NCBI GenBank assembly: GCA_021804345.1 | Contig: JAJZHV010000049.1 | Span: 1-7,533 of the forward strand | Origin: Pseudomonadota bacterium | GTDB taxonomy: Bacteria; Pseudomonadota; Gammaproteobacteria; Burkholderiales; Ferrovaceae | Length of the DNA: 7,533 bases | Direction: 5' to 3' | Part shown: positions 1 to 6,901 of the stretch, one piece after another | Numbering within the stretch: position 1 is the first letter of the stretch | Layout of the letters: the number at the start of each line of letters is the position of its first letter | Program-made: the position numbers and the translations under genes | The notes under the pieces: model-generated | Told to the model about the DNA's origin: nothing | Databases searched by the model: none | The model's input: the letters and a program-made list of their open reading frames with translations, nothing else

Positions 1-528
1 GGCCAACTGTAACGTCCCCACCTGCAAGGGGGTGACTACGCCCTGCTGTGTGGCGGAAACGGTTCCGTCAGTGCCAATGGTGATCGAGGTGGCGTTTAGG
101 GGCAAGGTGATGGAGGGTTGCACCAGGTATCCGCTGGAGGTAACGAGGTTACCCTGATTATCCGTCTGGAAAGAACCGTCCCGGGTATAGGCCGTGGTGC
201 CGTCCGGCATGAGCACCTGAAAAAACCCCGCACCATTGATGGCCACATCCAGCGGATTGCCGGTTTGCTGCAGATTTCCCTGGGTCATGATGCGTTCTGC
301 GGCGGCGGGTCGTACCCCGGTCCCCAACTGTAATCCCGATGGGTACATGGTTTGCTGGGTGGACTGGGCGCCGGGTTGGTAAATGGTTTGGTAGAGCAGG
401 TCCTGAAACACCGCACGCGATTTTTTGAAGCCATTGGTGCTGACGTTGGCCAGATTGTTGGAAATGACATCCAGCTGGGTTTGCTGGGCTTCCATCCCGG
501 TTTTGGCAATCCACAAGGAGCGTTGCAT
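1..528 (-). CDS. flgG: FlgG, flagellar distal rod protein (N-terminal 176 residues, cut by window edge)
   Basis: FlgG polymerises in the periplasm to form the distal rod that connects the basal body to the hook. The frame is open from the ATG at 528 to the left edge, giving 176 residues of a protein that is usually about 260. The N-terminus ([16 protein letters not shown]) and the rod/hook signature [12 protein letters not shown] at residues 24-35 are nearly the same as in enterobacterial FlgG. Also present are [13 protein letters not shown] (44-56), [10 protein letters not shown] (65-74), the [12 protein letters not shown] block (94-105) and AYTRDGSF (113-120). An AAGGAT ribosome-binding site lies about 10 bases before the ATG. 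It is the last visible gene of the operon, 23 bases after the flgF stop. The missing C-terminus would carry the second half of the D0 coiled coil. flgH, flgI and flgJ commonly follow, but that is outside the window. The product assignment is secure. Confidence 0.97.
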   Translation of the reverse strand, partial: MQRSLWIAKTGMEAQQTQLDVISNNLANVSTNGFKKSRAVFQDLLYQTIYQPGAQSTQQTMYPSGLQLGTGVRPAAAERIMTQGNLQQTGNPLDVAINGAGFFQVLMPDGTTAYTRDGSFQTDNQGNLVTSSGYLVQPSITLPLNATSITIGTDGTVSATQQGVVTPLQVGTLQLA

Positions 529-551
529 GATGGATGATCCTTTTTCAGTCG

Positions 552-1313
552 TTAGCCGGTGATCAGCAGCAGTTGGGCGGCTTGCTGGGCATTGTCGGAG
601 GCGGTTTTGAGCATTTGCATCTGCATCTGAAACTGGCGCGAAATGGAGATCATGTCCACCATGGAACCGATGGCACTGACATTACTGCCTTCCAAAGCCC
701 CTGGGACCACGTTGACGGTGGCATCCGGGGCCGCGGGCAACCCGCTTTGGGTGCGAAACAGGCCGTCTTCACCACGAACCAGCTGACTTTCGGGCGGATT
801 CACCAGCTTCAAACGTCCGACCACGGCAATCTGGGCAGCTGCAGCACCGGGTGGGTTGGTGGTAATGGTGCCATCGTCGCCGATGGTGACGCGGGTGTCG
901 GGTGGAATGGAAATGGCGGTCAAGGGGCCCCCTTGGCCGTTATCGTCCACCACGGGAAATCCGGAACGGGTTTTCAGGGTGCCATCCAGCGCCACCTGAA
1001 GACTGCCGTCCCGGGTATACCCTTCCTTGCCATTGGGCAGGATCACGCTAATCCATCCTTTTCCAGGAAGCCCCACGTCCAGACTGCGCCCGGTTTGTTG
1101 TAAAACGGCGGGTGTGTAGTCGTAGCCGGTGCTGCTGTTCACCGCAAAGGTGCGCGTGGGCAGGCCGGGGCCTTGCAGGGGCACAGCCTTGAAGGCATCG
1201 ATGGTGCTGCGATAACCCGTGGTGCTGAGGTTGGCCAGATTGGAGGCAATCGTGTCCTGGCGCGCCAGGATATTGGAGGTGCCCGTCATTGCCGTGTAAA
1301 TCAGTCGGTCCAT
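552..1313 (-). CDS. flgF: FlgF, flagellar proximal rod protein
   Basis: FlgF is a minor proximal-rod subunit between FlgB/FlgC and FlgG. The protein is 253 residues, the usual family length. It begins [11 protein letters not shown], has the rod/hook N-terminal signature [13 protein letters not shown] at residues 24-36, EGYTRDGSL at 97-105, and a C-terminal D0 helix beginning at [14 protein letters not shown] (about 210-223) and ending in LLLITG. The frame stays open upstream to position 1394, but those 27 extra codons lie over the end of flgE and do not resemble FlgF. The ATG at 1313 fits the family start and has a GAGG ribosome-binding site 9 bases before it. The gap from the flgE stop is 22 bases. 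It is a paralogue of flgG, and the two share a short DNA match over the YTRDGS codons (near 178-189 and 1009-1020). Confidence 0.96.
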   Translation of the reverse strand: MDRLIYTAMTGTSNILARQDTIASNLANLSTTGYRSTIDAFKAVPLQGPGLPTRTFAVNSSTGYDYTPAVLQQTGRSLDVGLPGKGWISVILPNGKEGYTRDGSLQVALDGTLKTRSGFPVVDDNGQGGPLTAISIPPDTRVTIGDDGTITTNPPGAAAAQIAVVGRLKLVNPPESQLVRGEDGLFRTQSGLPAAPDATVNVVPGALEGSNVSAIGSMVDMISISRQFQMQMQMLKTASDNAQQAAQLLLITG

Positions 1314-1335
1314 GAGTCTATGCCTCAGATAAACA

Positions 1336-2730
1336 TCAACGCAGGTTGATGATGGTCTGTTCTGCTTGGTTTTGCGTCTGGATGGCCTGGGCATTGGCCT
1401 GATAGTAGCGCTGGGCGGTGAGCATATTCACCAGCTCGGTGGTCATGTCCACGTTAGAAGACTCCGTGGCACTGGATTGTACTGTTCCCAGATTGCCGGT
1501 CCCCGGCGTGCCCAACAGTGGTGAGCCGGAGGCCGTGGTTTGAATCCAGCTGCCACCGGAGGCCACTTGTAAGCCCTGCGGATCGGAGAAATTGGCCAAC
1601 ACCAGTTGTCCCAAGTCCTTGGTTTGACCATTGGAATATTGCCCTTGCAGGATTCCCTTGGCGGATGTGTTGAAACCGGTGAGCTCACCCGAGGTGTAGC
1701 CATCGGCAGCCAGATTGTTGACGGTAAAGGCCGTGCCGAATTGAGCTGAATTGGAAAAATCAAATTTCAAGGTCTGGGTGTTGGCACCATTGGGAAAAGT
1801 CAACGTGGGTGAAGTCATCGCACCGACCGATGCGCTTGTAGTGGGAACTGGATACACCAGATTACCAATACCATCAAAGGCCAGATCCCCGACTGTATAG
1901 CTGGCCGGTGTTGTGATGCCACCGGTGGTGGTGGCAGGAGAGATGGGGTTGCTATCCACCGTGGCGTACACCGACCAGTCCTGGGTGGGGTTTCCTAGGG
2001 GAGTAGAAGGCGCCGGGGTGGTACCGTTATAGGCTGTTACAGCAGCTTGCGCTGCGGCGAGCTGGGTACTAGGAGTCGTTGTTGAGCCCGAGGTGGTGTT
2101 TGCATTGTTGACAAAATAGAGCGTCATGACATGGTTATTGCCCAGACTGTCGTAAAAATTGACCGAAGTGGACTCGTTATAGGTGGCCAGATTTGTGGGC
2201 GAAAACGCGGGCGTGGCAGCCAATGGTGTATCGCTGGAGGGTAAATTCAGTCCTGCAGTGACCGTTGTGGAAGCCTTAGGAGCCAAGCTGGTGGTGGGAA
2301 TGGTGAGCGGCACCGGTTTGGCGCCCGAGACGACCCCGGAGGAATCGATCGGGTATCCGGTCAGTTGCTGACTGGCGGCGTTCACGACCACTCCATTATT
2401 GTTGACCTGAAACTGGCCGTTGCGGGTGTATGAAATATTGCCTGTTTTGTCTTGCATGCGGAAAAACCCCAGACCGTTGATGGCCATGTCCAGCGGGTTG
2501 CTGGTGGAGACGATATTGCCTTGGCTGAACTGCTGCACCACGGCAGACACCTGAGTTCCGATCCCGTTCTGGGCCGAATTGGCGCCACTGAGTGAGGACG
2601 CATACAGATCGGAAAACTGGGTTTCCGATGATTTGAACCCCACGGTATTCGCGTTGGACAGATTGTTGCCAATGTTGGACAGTAATTGGCTGGCAGCATC
2701 CAGTCCACTTAAACCCTGTTGAAAACCCAT
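1336..2730 (-). CDS. flgE: FlgE, flagellar hook protein
   Basis: FlgE is the structural subunit of the hook, the universal joint between rod and filament, exported by the flagellar type III system. The product is 464 residues, longer than the roughly 400 of enterobacterial FlgE. The extra length lies in the Thr/Ser/Ala/Gly-rich middle, which is the surface domain and varies most within the family. The N-terminal D0 part has GLSGLDAASQ and the signature NNLSNANTVGFKSS near residues 21-34, then the NGLGFFRM block. Near the middle, SVNFYDSLGNNHVMTLYF is the FlaE-type domain motif. The C-terminus has SSNVDMTTELVNMLTAQRYY and ends QTIINLR, the C-terminal D0 helix. AGGAG sits 7 bases before the ATG at 2730. 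The gap from the flgD stop is 16 bases. No frameshift or internal stop is seen. Confidence 0.97.
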   Translation of the reverse strand: MGFQQGLSGLDAASQLLSNIGNNLSNANTVGFKSSETQFSDLYASSLSGANSAQNGIGTQVSAVVQQFSQGNIVSTSNPLDMAINGLGFFRMQDKTGNISYTRNGQFQVNNNGVVVNAASQQLTGYPIDSSGVVSGAKPVPLTIPTTSLAPKASTTVTAGLNLPSSDTPLAATPAFSPTNLATYNESTSVNFYDSLGNNHVMTLYFVNNANTTSGSTTTPSTQLAAAQAAVTAYNGTTPAPSTPLGNPTQDWSVYATVDSNPISPATTTGGITTPASYTVGDLAFDGIGNLVYPVPTTSASVGAMTSPTLTFPNGANTQTLKFDFSNSAQFGTAFTVNNLAADGYTSGELTGFNTSAKGILQGQYSNGQTKDLGQLVLANFSDPQGLQVASGGSWIQTTASGSPLLGTPGTGNLGTVQSSATESSNVDMTTELVNMLTAQRYYQANAQAIQTQNQAEQTIINLR

Positions 2731-2746
2731 GATGATCTCCTGACGA

Positions 2747-3475
2747 TTATTGAATCATTGCAACGGAAGACAGACTCACATTTCCCAATGTCCCCAAATC
2801 CAGTAGGGCCCCCTGCGAGCCCATGGTGACCGAACCAACCACCCCTGGAGACAGGGTCGTGGCCGCTACGTTATTGCTGCCCTGGGTGGCCTGGGCCACT
2901 ACCTTGTAGGTGCCAGAAGCCATGGCTGCTCCGCTGTCGCTCTTGCCATCCCAAGTGACGGGTATCACGCCGGCTTTCTGGTTGACCATATTGAACGTGC
3001 GCACCACATTCCCCGCACTGTCCTCAATTTTGATGGTCAATTTGTCGGCTGCAGAAGGCAGTTGAACCCCCGTGGTGGTACTGGTGCCTGCCTGGTAGGT
3101 AACGTCGCTACCCGGGACCAACACCGTATGTCCGATCAGGCTGCTGGCGGTGGACATGCTTTGGCTGGTGGTCAGGCTGGTATTGAGGGCCTGCAGGGCT
3201 GTATTAAGGGAGTTGATGCCGTTGACCGTGTTGATTTGGGCCAGTTGTGAGGTCATCTGGGAGCTATCCATGGGATTGAGCGGGTCCTGATTCTGCAGCT
3301 GGGTGATCAATAAGGTCATGAAGCTGTTCTGTATGCTGGAGGTGGAGGTGACCGAGTTGCTGTTGGTGCCAGCGCTGGCACCCGCAGCGCTCGTGTTCTT
3401 GCTGGCGAGGGAGCTGTTGGTGCTATTGAGCTGCTGAATGAGGTTGATATTGACGGGAGCGACAGATGAGCTCAT
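2747..3475 (-). CDS. flgD: FlgD, hook assembly scaffold (hook cap)
   Basis: FlgD forms the temporary cap under which FlgE subunits assemble into the hook. The product is 242 residues, normal for the family. Residues 1-45 are Ser/Thr/Asn/Ala-rich and disordered-looking. The conserved N-terminal core follows (SFMTLLITQLQNQDPLNPMD, residues 51-70, then SQMTSQLAQINTVNGI to about residue 87). The C-terminal half carries the FlgD Ig-like/tudor portion: LTIKIEDSAGNVVRT (146-160), the PVTWDGKSDSG turn (172-182), ASGTYKVVAQA (186-196), and a closing VGSVTMGSQGALLDLG stretch (213-228). An AGGAG ribosome-binding site lies 8 bases before the ATG at 3475. It lies between flgC (11-base gap) and flgE, the usual order. 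Confidence 0.96.
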   Translation of the reverse strand: MSSSVAPVNINLIQQLNSTNSSLASKNTSAAGASAGTNSNSVTSTSSIQNSFMTLLITQLQNQDPLNPMDSSQMTSQLAQINTVNGINSLNTALQALNTSLTTSQSMSTASSLIGHTVLVPGSDVTYQAGTSTTTGVQLPSAADKLTIKIEDSAGNVVRTFNMVNQKAGVIPVTWDGKSDSGAAMASGTYKVVAQATQGSNNVAATTLSPGVVGSVTMGSQGALLDLGTLGNVSLSSVAMIQ

Positions 3476-3486
3476 GGTGATTCTCC

Positions 3487-3894
3487 TTATTGCCCAATGG
3501 TGAGTGTTTTGAGCAGCAATGCATTCGACGTATTCATGACTTCCACATTATTCTGATAAGAGCGCGAGGCCGAGATCATGTTGACCATTTCCTCCGCCGT
3601 ATTCACGTTGGGGAGCGTCACATTGCCCTGTTTGTCGGCCAGAGGATTGCCGGGGTCATAGATCGTTTTCAGGGGGCGTGCATCGTCAATCACCCCTTGC
3701 ACCTGAACGGCTGTACCGGTTTGCCCCGAACCCAAGGGGACGGCACTGAATACCACTTGTTTGGCCCGGTAGGGGGTACCATCTGCACTGGTGGTGCTGT
3801 CCGCATTGGCCAGATTGCTTGCCACTACATTGAGCCGTTCGGACTGGGCTGTCAAGGCCGAACCGGCAATGGAAAAAATGTTGAACAAGGACAT
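3487..3894 (-). CDS. flgC: FlgC, flagellar proximal rod protein
   Basis: FlgC is a proximal-rod subunit. With the ATG at 3894 the protein is 135 residues, matching the normal length of about 134-138. It begins [18 protein letters not shown], the typical FlgC N-terminus. It has the rod signature ASNLANADS (25-33), PYRAKQVVF (41-49), the conserved DPGNPLAD (80-87), and a C-terminal D0 helix starting at [19 protein letters not shown] (97-115). A GTG three codons upstream (3903) would overlap the flgB stop by four bases. The ATG is preferred because it gives the family start, leaving 5 bases to flgB. The ribosome-binding sequence is weak (GGGGTG about 8 bases before the ATG), so translation may depend on coupling to flgB. 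Confidence 0.95.
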   Translation of the reverse strand: MSLFNIFSIAGSALTAQSERLNVVASNLANADSTTSADGTPYRAKQVVFSAVPLGSGQTGTAVQVQGVIDDARPLKTIYDPGNPLADKQGNVTLPNVNTAEEMVNMISASRSYQNNVEVMNTSNALLLKTLTIGQ

Positions 3895-3899
3895 CAGGA

Positions 3900-4307
3900 T
3901 CACCCCGTCAAGGCGGCCAGCACATCCTTGATCTGCTGACCCACAAATTTCATACTGGCTTCATAACGGATGGTATTTTCCGAAAATTGGGCGCGCTCCA
4001 CGTCCATGTTGACGGTGTTGCCATCGGCGCTGGGTTGCAAAGCGCTACGGTAGAGGATTGGCGTGCCTTCAACGCTTTCGCCGCTGGTCTTGTCGCTCAA
4101 GGGTGCCGAGGCACTGGGCGTGAGCGCCAAATCATGGCCCTGATTTCCCAATGCGTTATACAGGGCTTTGGAAAAATCGATGTCCCGCGCCTGGTATTGA
4201 GGCGTGTCCGCATTGGCAATGTTAGAGGCGATCAGCTCCTGACGTGTTTCCCGCAACCGCATGGCGGTCTGCTGAAACTTCAGTAAGCTGTCGAGGCTGC
4301 TGCTCAT
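3900..4307 (-). CDS. flgB: FlgB, flagellar proximal rod protein
   Basis: FlgB is the proximal-rod subunit closest to the MS ring and export gate. The product is 135 residues (family about 130-138). It begins [20 protein letters not shown], has the signature [18 protein letters not shown] (28-45), and a C-terminal part with [23 protein letters not shown] (96-118), the conserved FlgB block, ending in VLAALTG. The frame is open upstream to an ATG at 4391, but the 28 added codons do not look like FlgB. The ATG at 4307 has GGAG 5 bases before it. It is the first gene of the leftward operon, facing flgA across a 150-base divergent region. Confidence 0.95.
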   Translation of the reverse strand: MSSSLDSLLKFQQTAMRLRETRQELIASNIANADTPQYQARDIDFSKALYNALGNQGHDLALTPSASAPLSDKTSGESVEGTPILYRSALQPSADGNTVNMDVERAQFSENTIRYEASMKFVGQQIKDVLAALTG

Positions 4308-4379
4308 AAAGGCTCCGAACACTGGAGGAATGGCGCTTAGGAACCCATGATAATGCGTGCCCTCCTGATTCGATCCGCT

Positions 4380-4407
4380 AAATAGGGGCATAAACCCCGG
4401 GGTATTT
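4380..4407. repeat. Imperfect inverted repeat (AAATAGGGG / CCCC..TATTT)
   Basis: The arms AAATAGGGG (4380-4388) and CCCC-GGGG-TATTT (4395-4407) pair over 9 bases if the four-base GGGG in the right arm is bulged out. CCCCGGGG (4395-4402) is also an 8-base palindrome by itself. It sits near the centre of the divergent region, where an operator or activator site would be expected. Chance occurrence in a short GC-rich stretch is possible. Confidence 0.35.
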
Positions 4408-4436
4408 CATGTCCCATCTGTTCCCGGATGCGCTGT

Positions 4437-4451
4437 TGGTATAGGATACCA
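4437..4451. repeat. Perfect dyad TGGTAT-AGG-ATACCA upstream of flgA
   Basis: This is a 6-base inverted repeat with a 3-base spacer, ending 6 bases before the flgA ATG at 4458. The spacer plus the next base (AGGA, 4443-4446) is the only Shine-Dalgarno-like sequence for flgA. As DNA it could be an operator; as RNA it could form a tight hairpin hiding the ribosome-binding site. The symmetry is seen directly; function is inferred. Confidence 0.45.
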
Positions 4452-4457
4452 GCCCAG

Positions 4458-5225
4458 ATGATGAAGAAAATCCACAGAACACTCTCCCGGCCCGATCCCG
4501 GCCAGCGCTTGCGCGTCCTCTTGGGGGCGGGAGCCGGACTGTGCGCACTGCTGGCGGGCGCTTTGGTGGTGGGAGTGGTGCAAGCTGCCGCGCCTGCTGC
4601 AACCCCGGTTCCCACGCCCTCGCAGGCCCTGCAACACTTTGTGCAGGAACAGGCGGCCACCATGGGCGGGCAGGTCTCTGTGCAGATTCTGGATCCTGCG
4701 GCGCTGGCAGAACTCCCGCCTTGTACCCAGGCCCCAGAGGTTTCCTTGCCCCCCGGGCGGCGTCTTGCCGGGCGATTGTCCCTTGCCCTGCGCTGCGATC
4801 AACCGCGTTCCGGTGCGCCCTGGAGCCTCATGGTTCCCGTGGACATTCATATCCTCGCCCACTATTGGGTGGCGCGCCAGATGATTCCCTTCGATCATGT
4901 CATCACACCCCAGGACGTGATGGAGCGCACAGGAGAAGTCACGCGCCCCGATTTTTTGTCGGATCCAAAAGACGTTCTGGGTAAGGTGGCGCGCCAGGGC
5001 ATTGCCCCCGGACAGTTACTCCGTCAGGATCTGCTGCACGAAGTGTTTCAGGTGCATCAGGGCCAAACAGTGGCGATCCGGGTGCAGGGGAATGGCTTTG
5101 ATGTCAGCTCGGAGGGCCAGGCCCTGGGCAATGCGGCCGAGGGGCAGTCCGTGCAGGTGCGTACGGCCGGCGGTCGTTTGGTCACGGGCATTGTCAAGGA
5201 CGGTCGGGTGCTCGTCGCACCTTAA
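4458..5225 (+). CDS. flgA: FlgA, flagellar P-ring assembly chaperone
   Basis: FlgA is a periplasmic chaperone needed for FlgI to assemble into the P ring around the rod. The product from the ATG at 4458 is 255 residues. A second ATG follows at once, and an upstream in-frame ATG at 4428 would add ten residues (MRCWYRIPAQ) without a ribosome-binding site. A basic N-region (MMKKIHRTLSR to RLR, residues 1-19), a hydrophobic stretch (20-41) and an Ala-rich cleavage zone near 43-45 (VQAAAP) form a Sec-type signal peptide with a long n-region. The C-terminal half is the FlgA/SAF module: WVARQMIPFDHVITPQDV (about 137-154), then KVARQGIAPGQLLRQDL (176-192), then GQTVAIRVQGNGFDVSSEG (about 202-220) and a closing strand (LVTGIVKDGRVLVAP). 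It is divergent from flgB. flgM and flgN, which often follow flgA, are absent here. Confidence 0.93.
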   Translation: MMKKIHRTLSRPDPGQRLRVLLGAGAGLCALLAGALVVGVVQAAAPAATPVPTPSQALQHFVQEQAATMGGQVSVQILDPAALAELPPCTQAPEVSLPPGRRLAGRLSLALRCDQPRSGAPWSLMVPVDIHILAHYWVARQMIPFDHVITPQDVMERTGEVTRPDFLSDPKDVLGKVARQGIAPGQLLRQDLLHEVFQVHQGQTVAIRVQGNGFDVSSEGQALGNAAEGQSVQVRTAGGRLVTGIVKDGRVLVAP

Positions 5226-5241
5226 GCCCCACGGGTATGCT

Positions 5242-6846
5242 TCAGCACTTGGCGCTTTGCCACAGCACATGCTCCAAAAACTGGCAGGCCTGCTGGGCGC
5301 TCCTGTCCGCTGCCAGTTGAACGCGGCTGGCATCGGGCCAACGGTCTTTACCAGCCTCAAAAAGTAAGTGCTCGCTCTTTGCTGCGCCTGCATTTTCCCA
5401 AGATTCCCCGATCACGCTCTGCAGTACCAAGCGCGCACTGCTGCACAGGCGCAGGGCGCTGATCTCCCGGCCGGCACGCGCACCACAGCGCACGGGTTGG
5501 CCCAGACGTCCCCGTGGGAAAGAGGCCGGAGCGTTTGCTGCCCAGGGCACGTCCCCCGCAGACGGGCGTGTGTTTTTTGGTAGCTGATGAAACAGGTGCA
5601 ACATCTCTGCCGGTCCCAGCAGGGAGGAGTGGTCCGAGCTTGGGGGGGTGCGGTGCAGCAAGAAGGGGAAGATTGTCTGCACCTGATCCCACAGGGGGGG
5701 AGTCTGGGGCGGGAGTCGCTGTGCATCGCCCTCTGGGAGCGTTGCCCCAAGGGCAGGGCGATGGGCACGGGCGGCGGCGAAAAGTGCTGAACGATCGGGT
5801 TGGCGCACGGGTAAGGGCTCCAGGCGGGGGTGCTGCGCCATAAAGCGCTGGATGTGCTGAGCAAAGTGCGCCAGAAAACTGTACGTGAGGGATTCCGGAA
5901 TCCGGGTAAATGCTTCCAGGTCTGTCAGGGCCGCAGTCCAGCGTAACAGCGGGCCCGGCGCCAGGATATGCTGTTGCAGGGCCTGCTCCAGCGGCTCTGG
6001 AGGAAGCGTATGGCGGGCAGGCAGGAGCAGCGCGCCCGAAAAGGAGGGCCCCCCCATGAATTTGGAGCCGGTCAGGGCCACCAGACAGCCCTGAGCCAGA
6101 TAGGCCCGGAGCGTTGTGCGGGTCAGTCGTAACTGACAGGCATCCACCAACACCTGAAGGGCCGAGCCAAAGCGCTGCTGCAGATGCATGATGCAGGAAT
6201 GGCTGGGTGAAATCAGTCCGGTTTTAGAAACATCGGTGAGCACGAGCAAAACCTGTTCTCCGGCCTGGCGAGCCCGTGTCACGGCTTCTTCCAGAGCCTG
6301 ATCCACCATCGCCACCGGGTATGGTTGCCCCGCCCCATCGCGGGCCGGGATATGGTGAACCGCACTGCCCACACGGGTGGCCAGTGCCCGCGGAACCCCC
6401 CGACCCGACTCCTCGGCCTCTAACAGAAAAATGGCGAGCCGGGTACCGGGAATGGCGCACAGGGCAGCACCTTGGCGCAGGGCATCAGTGCCCGAGGCAC
6501 TGAGCAACAGGATCGGTGGGGCGCATGGAGGGTCAGAGGAGTCGGCTGTGCCCCACAAACAGGGTAACAGACGCTCACAGGTCTGCCCGGTGAGGGCCTG
6601 AAGATGGGGGCGCTGCTGGTGAAAGGGCTGGTTGATCCAGGGGGCCATGCGCGTGGCCAACGCCTGCGCCGCGGCAAAGCCCGGCGCCGACACCGTGGAG
6701 GCGGTGGCAGATCCGTATTCCAGCAAGGAGGAGTCTGGCCTGCAGCCACAGCCATAGCTATTGAGCCCGGTGAGCGGATCGAGGGCGATGCGTGCATCGC
6801 CATCCTGGACCAGCCGCGAACAAAACCAATCAGTATCCAGAGGCAA
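5242..6846 (-). CDS. PLP-dependent fold-type-I enzyme of unknown substrate (aminotransferase class V-like)
   Basis: This is an uninterrupted 534-residue frame with the layout of a fold-type-I PLP enzyme. EYGSATAS (43-50) is followed by LSASGTDAL (115-123), which looks like the cofactor-phosphate loop. LTDVSKTG (203-210) and VLVDACQ (232-238) follow, where Asp235 would pair with the pyridine nitrogen. TGSKFMGGPSFSGALLL (259-275) makes Lys262 the likely Schiff-base lysine, 27 residues after Asp235. A small C-terminal domain has FPFLLHR (393-399), LGQPVRCG (448-455) and ALRLCSSARLV (464-474). The reaction and substrate are not recognisable: it could be an aminotransferase, decarboxylase or lyase. 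No ATG or GTG is available near the N-terminus; the only start is TTG at 6846, with a weak AGG before it. The next Met codon is residue 67, after conserved-looking sequence. It lies 55 bases after the ATP-grasp gene and converges on flgA with a 16-base gap. The DNA looks richer in GC than the hook genes. Confidence 0.8.
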   Translation of the reverse strand: MPLDTDWFCSRLVQDGDARIALDPLTGLNSYGCGCRPDSSLLEYGSATASTVSAPGFAAAQALATRMAPWINQPFHQQRPHLQALTGQTCERLLPCLWGTADSSDPPCAPPILLLSASGTDALRQGAALCAIPGTRLAIFLLEAEESGRGVPRALATRVGSAVHHIPARDGAGQPYPVAMVDQALEEAVTRARQAGEQVLLVLTDVSKTGLISPSHSCIMHLQQRFGSALQVLVDACQLRLTRTTLRAYLAQGCLVALTGSKFMGGPSFSGALLLPARHTLPPEPLEQALQQHILAPGPLLRWTAALTDLEAFTRIPESLTYSFLAHFAQHIQRFMAQHPRLEPLPVRQPDRSALFAAARAHRPALGATLPEGDAQRLPPQTPPLWDQVQTIFPFLLHRTPPSSDHSSLLGPAEMLHLFHQLPKNTRPSAGDVPWAANAPASFPRGRLGQPVRCGARAGREISALRLCSSARLVLQSVIGESWENAGAAKSEHLLFEAGKDRWPDASRVQLAADRSAQQACQFLEHVLWQSAKC

Positions 6847-6901
6847 CGGAACAAGACCTGTTAGAGGGGGGCGCTGGGAATGGGGCGCTTGGGTGCATGG
6901 A

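Larger units (their letters stand above)
4308..4457. promoter_or_regulatory. Divergent flgB/flgA intergenic region
   Basis: These 150 bases separate the flgB operon (leftward) from flgA (rightward), so promoters for both should lie here or overlap the gene starts. I searched by eye on both strands for sigma-28 (CTAAA...CGATAA), sigma-54 (GG-N10-GC) and sigma-70 patterns and found no convincing match. Visible structure is an imperfect inverted repeat at 4380-4407 and a perfect 6-3-6 dyad at 4437-4451. A GATAAT on the plus strand (4349-4354) has no matching -35 box. The regulatory role is inferred from gene arrangement, and no promoter can be assigned. Confidence 0.5.

Noticed and set aside
534..1103. 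189-codon plus-strand open frame opposite flgF
   Set aside because: It is antisense to a well-supported flgF, has no recognisable motifs and a composition typical of a shadow frame in GC-rich DNA.
1314..1394. N-terminal extension of flgF to position 1394
   Set aside because: The added residues are unlike FlgF, overlap the conserved C-terminus of FlgE, and the ATG at 1313 has its own ribosome-binding site and family-typical start.
4349..4354. GATAAT as a plus-strand -10 box for flgA
   Set aside because: No TTGACA-like sequence lies 16-18 bases upstream, and the site is more than 100 bases from the flgA start.
4348..4361. Sigma-54-like element for flgB on the minus strand (GGCACG...)
   Set aside because: The -24-like part is good, but the bases 10 positions after GG are CA and not GC, and no TTGCA-like box is present.
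4308..4391. N-terminal extension of flgB to position 4391
   Set aside because: FlgB family members begin close to the [10 protein letters not shown] start; the extension has no homologous character and would occupy most of the divergent regulatory region.
4530..4560. FlgA as a lipoprotein because of a Cys in the signal peptide hydrophobic stretch (GLCALLAG)
   Set aside because: The residues before the Cys (A-G-L) do not fit a lipobox, and an Ala-rich signal peptidase I type site lies further on.
5207..5221. Hairpin GGTGC-TCGTC-GCACC at the end of flgA as a terminator
   Set aside because: The stem is only 5 bp, lies inside the flgA coding end and is followed by just two T bases on the plus strand and no T run on the minus strand. 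Not convincing for either gene.
5514..5843. Plus-strand open frames within the PLP gene region
   Set aside because: They are in GC-rich shadow frames opposite a long frame with clear PLP-enzyme motifs and have no recognisable domains.
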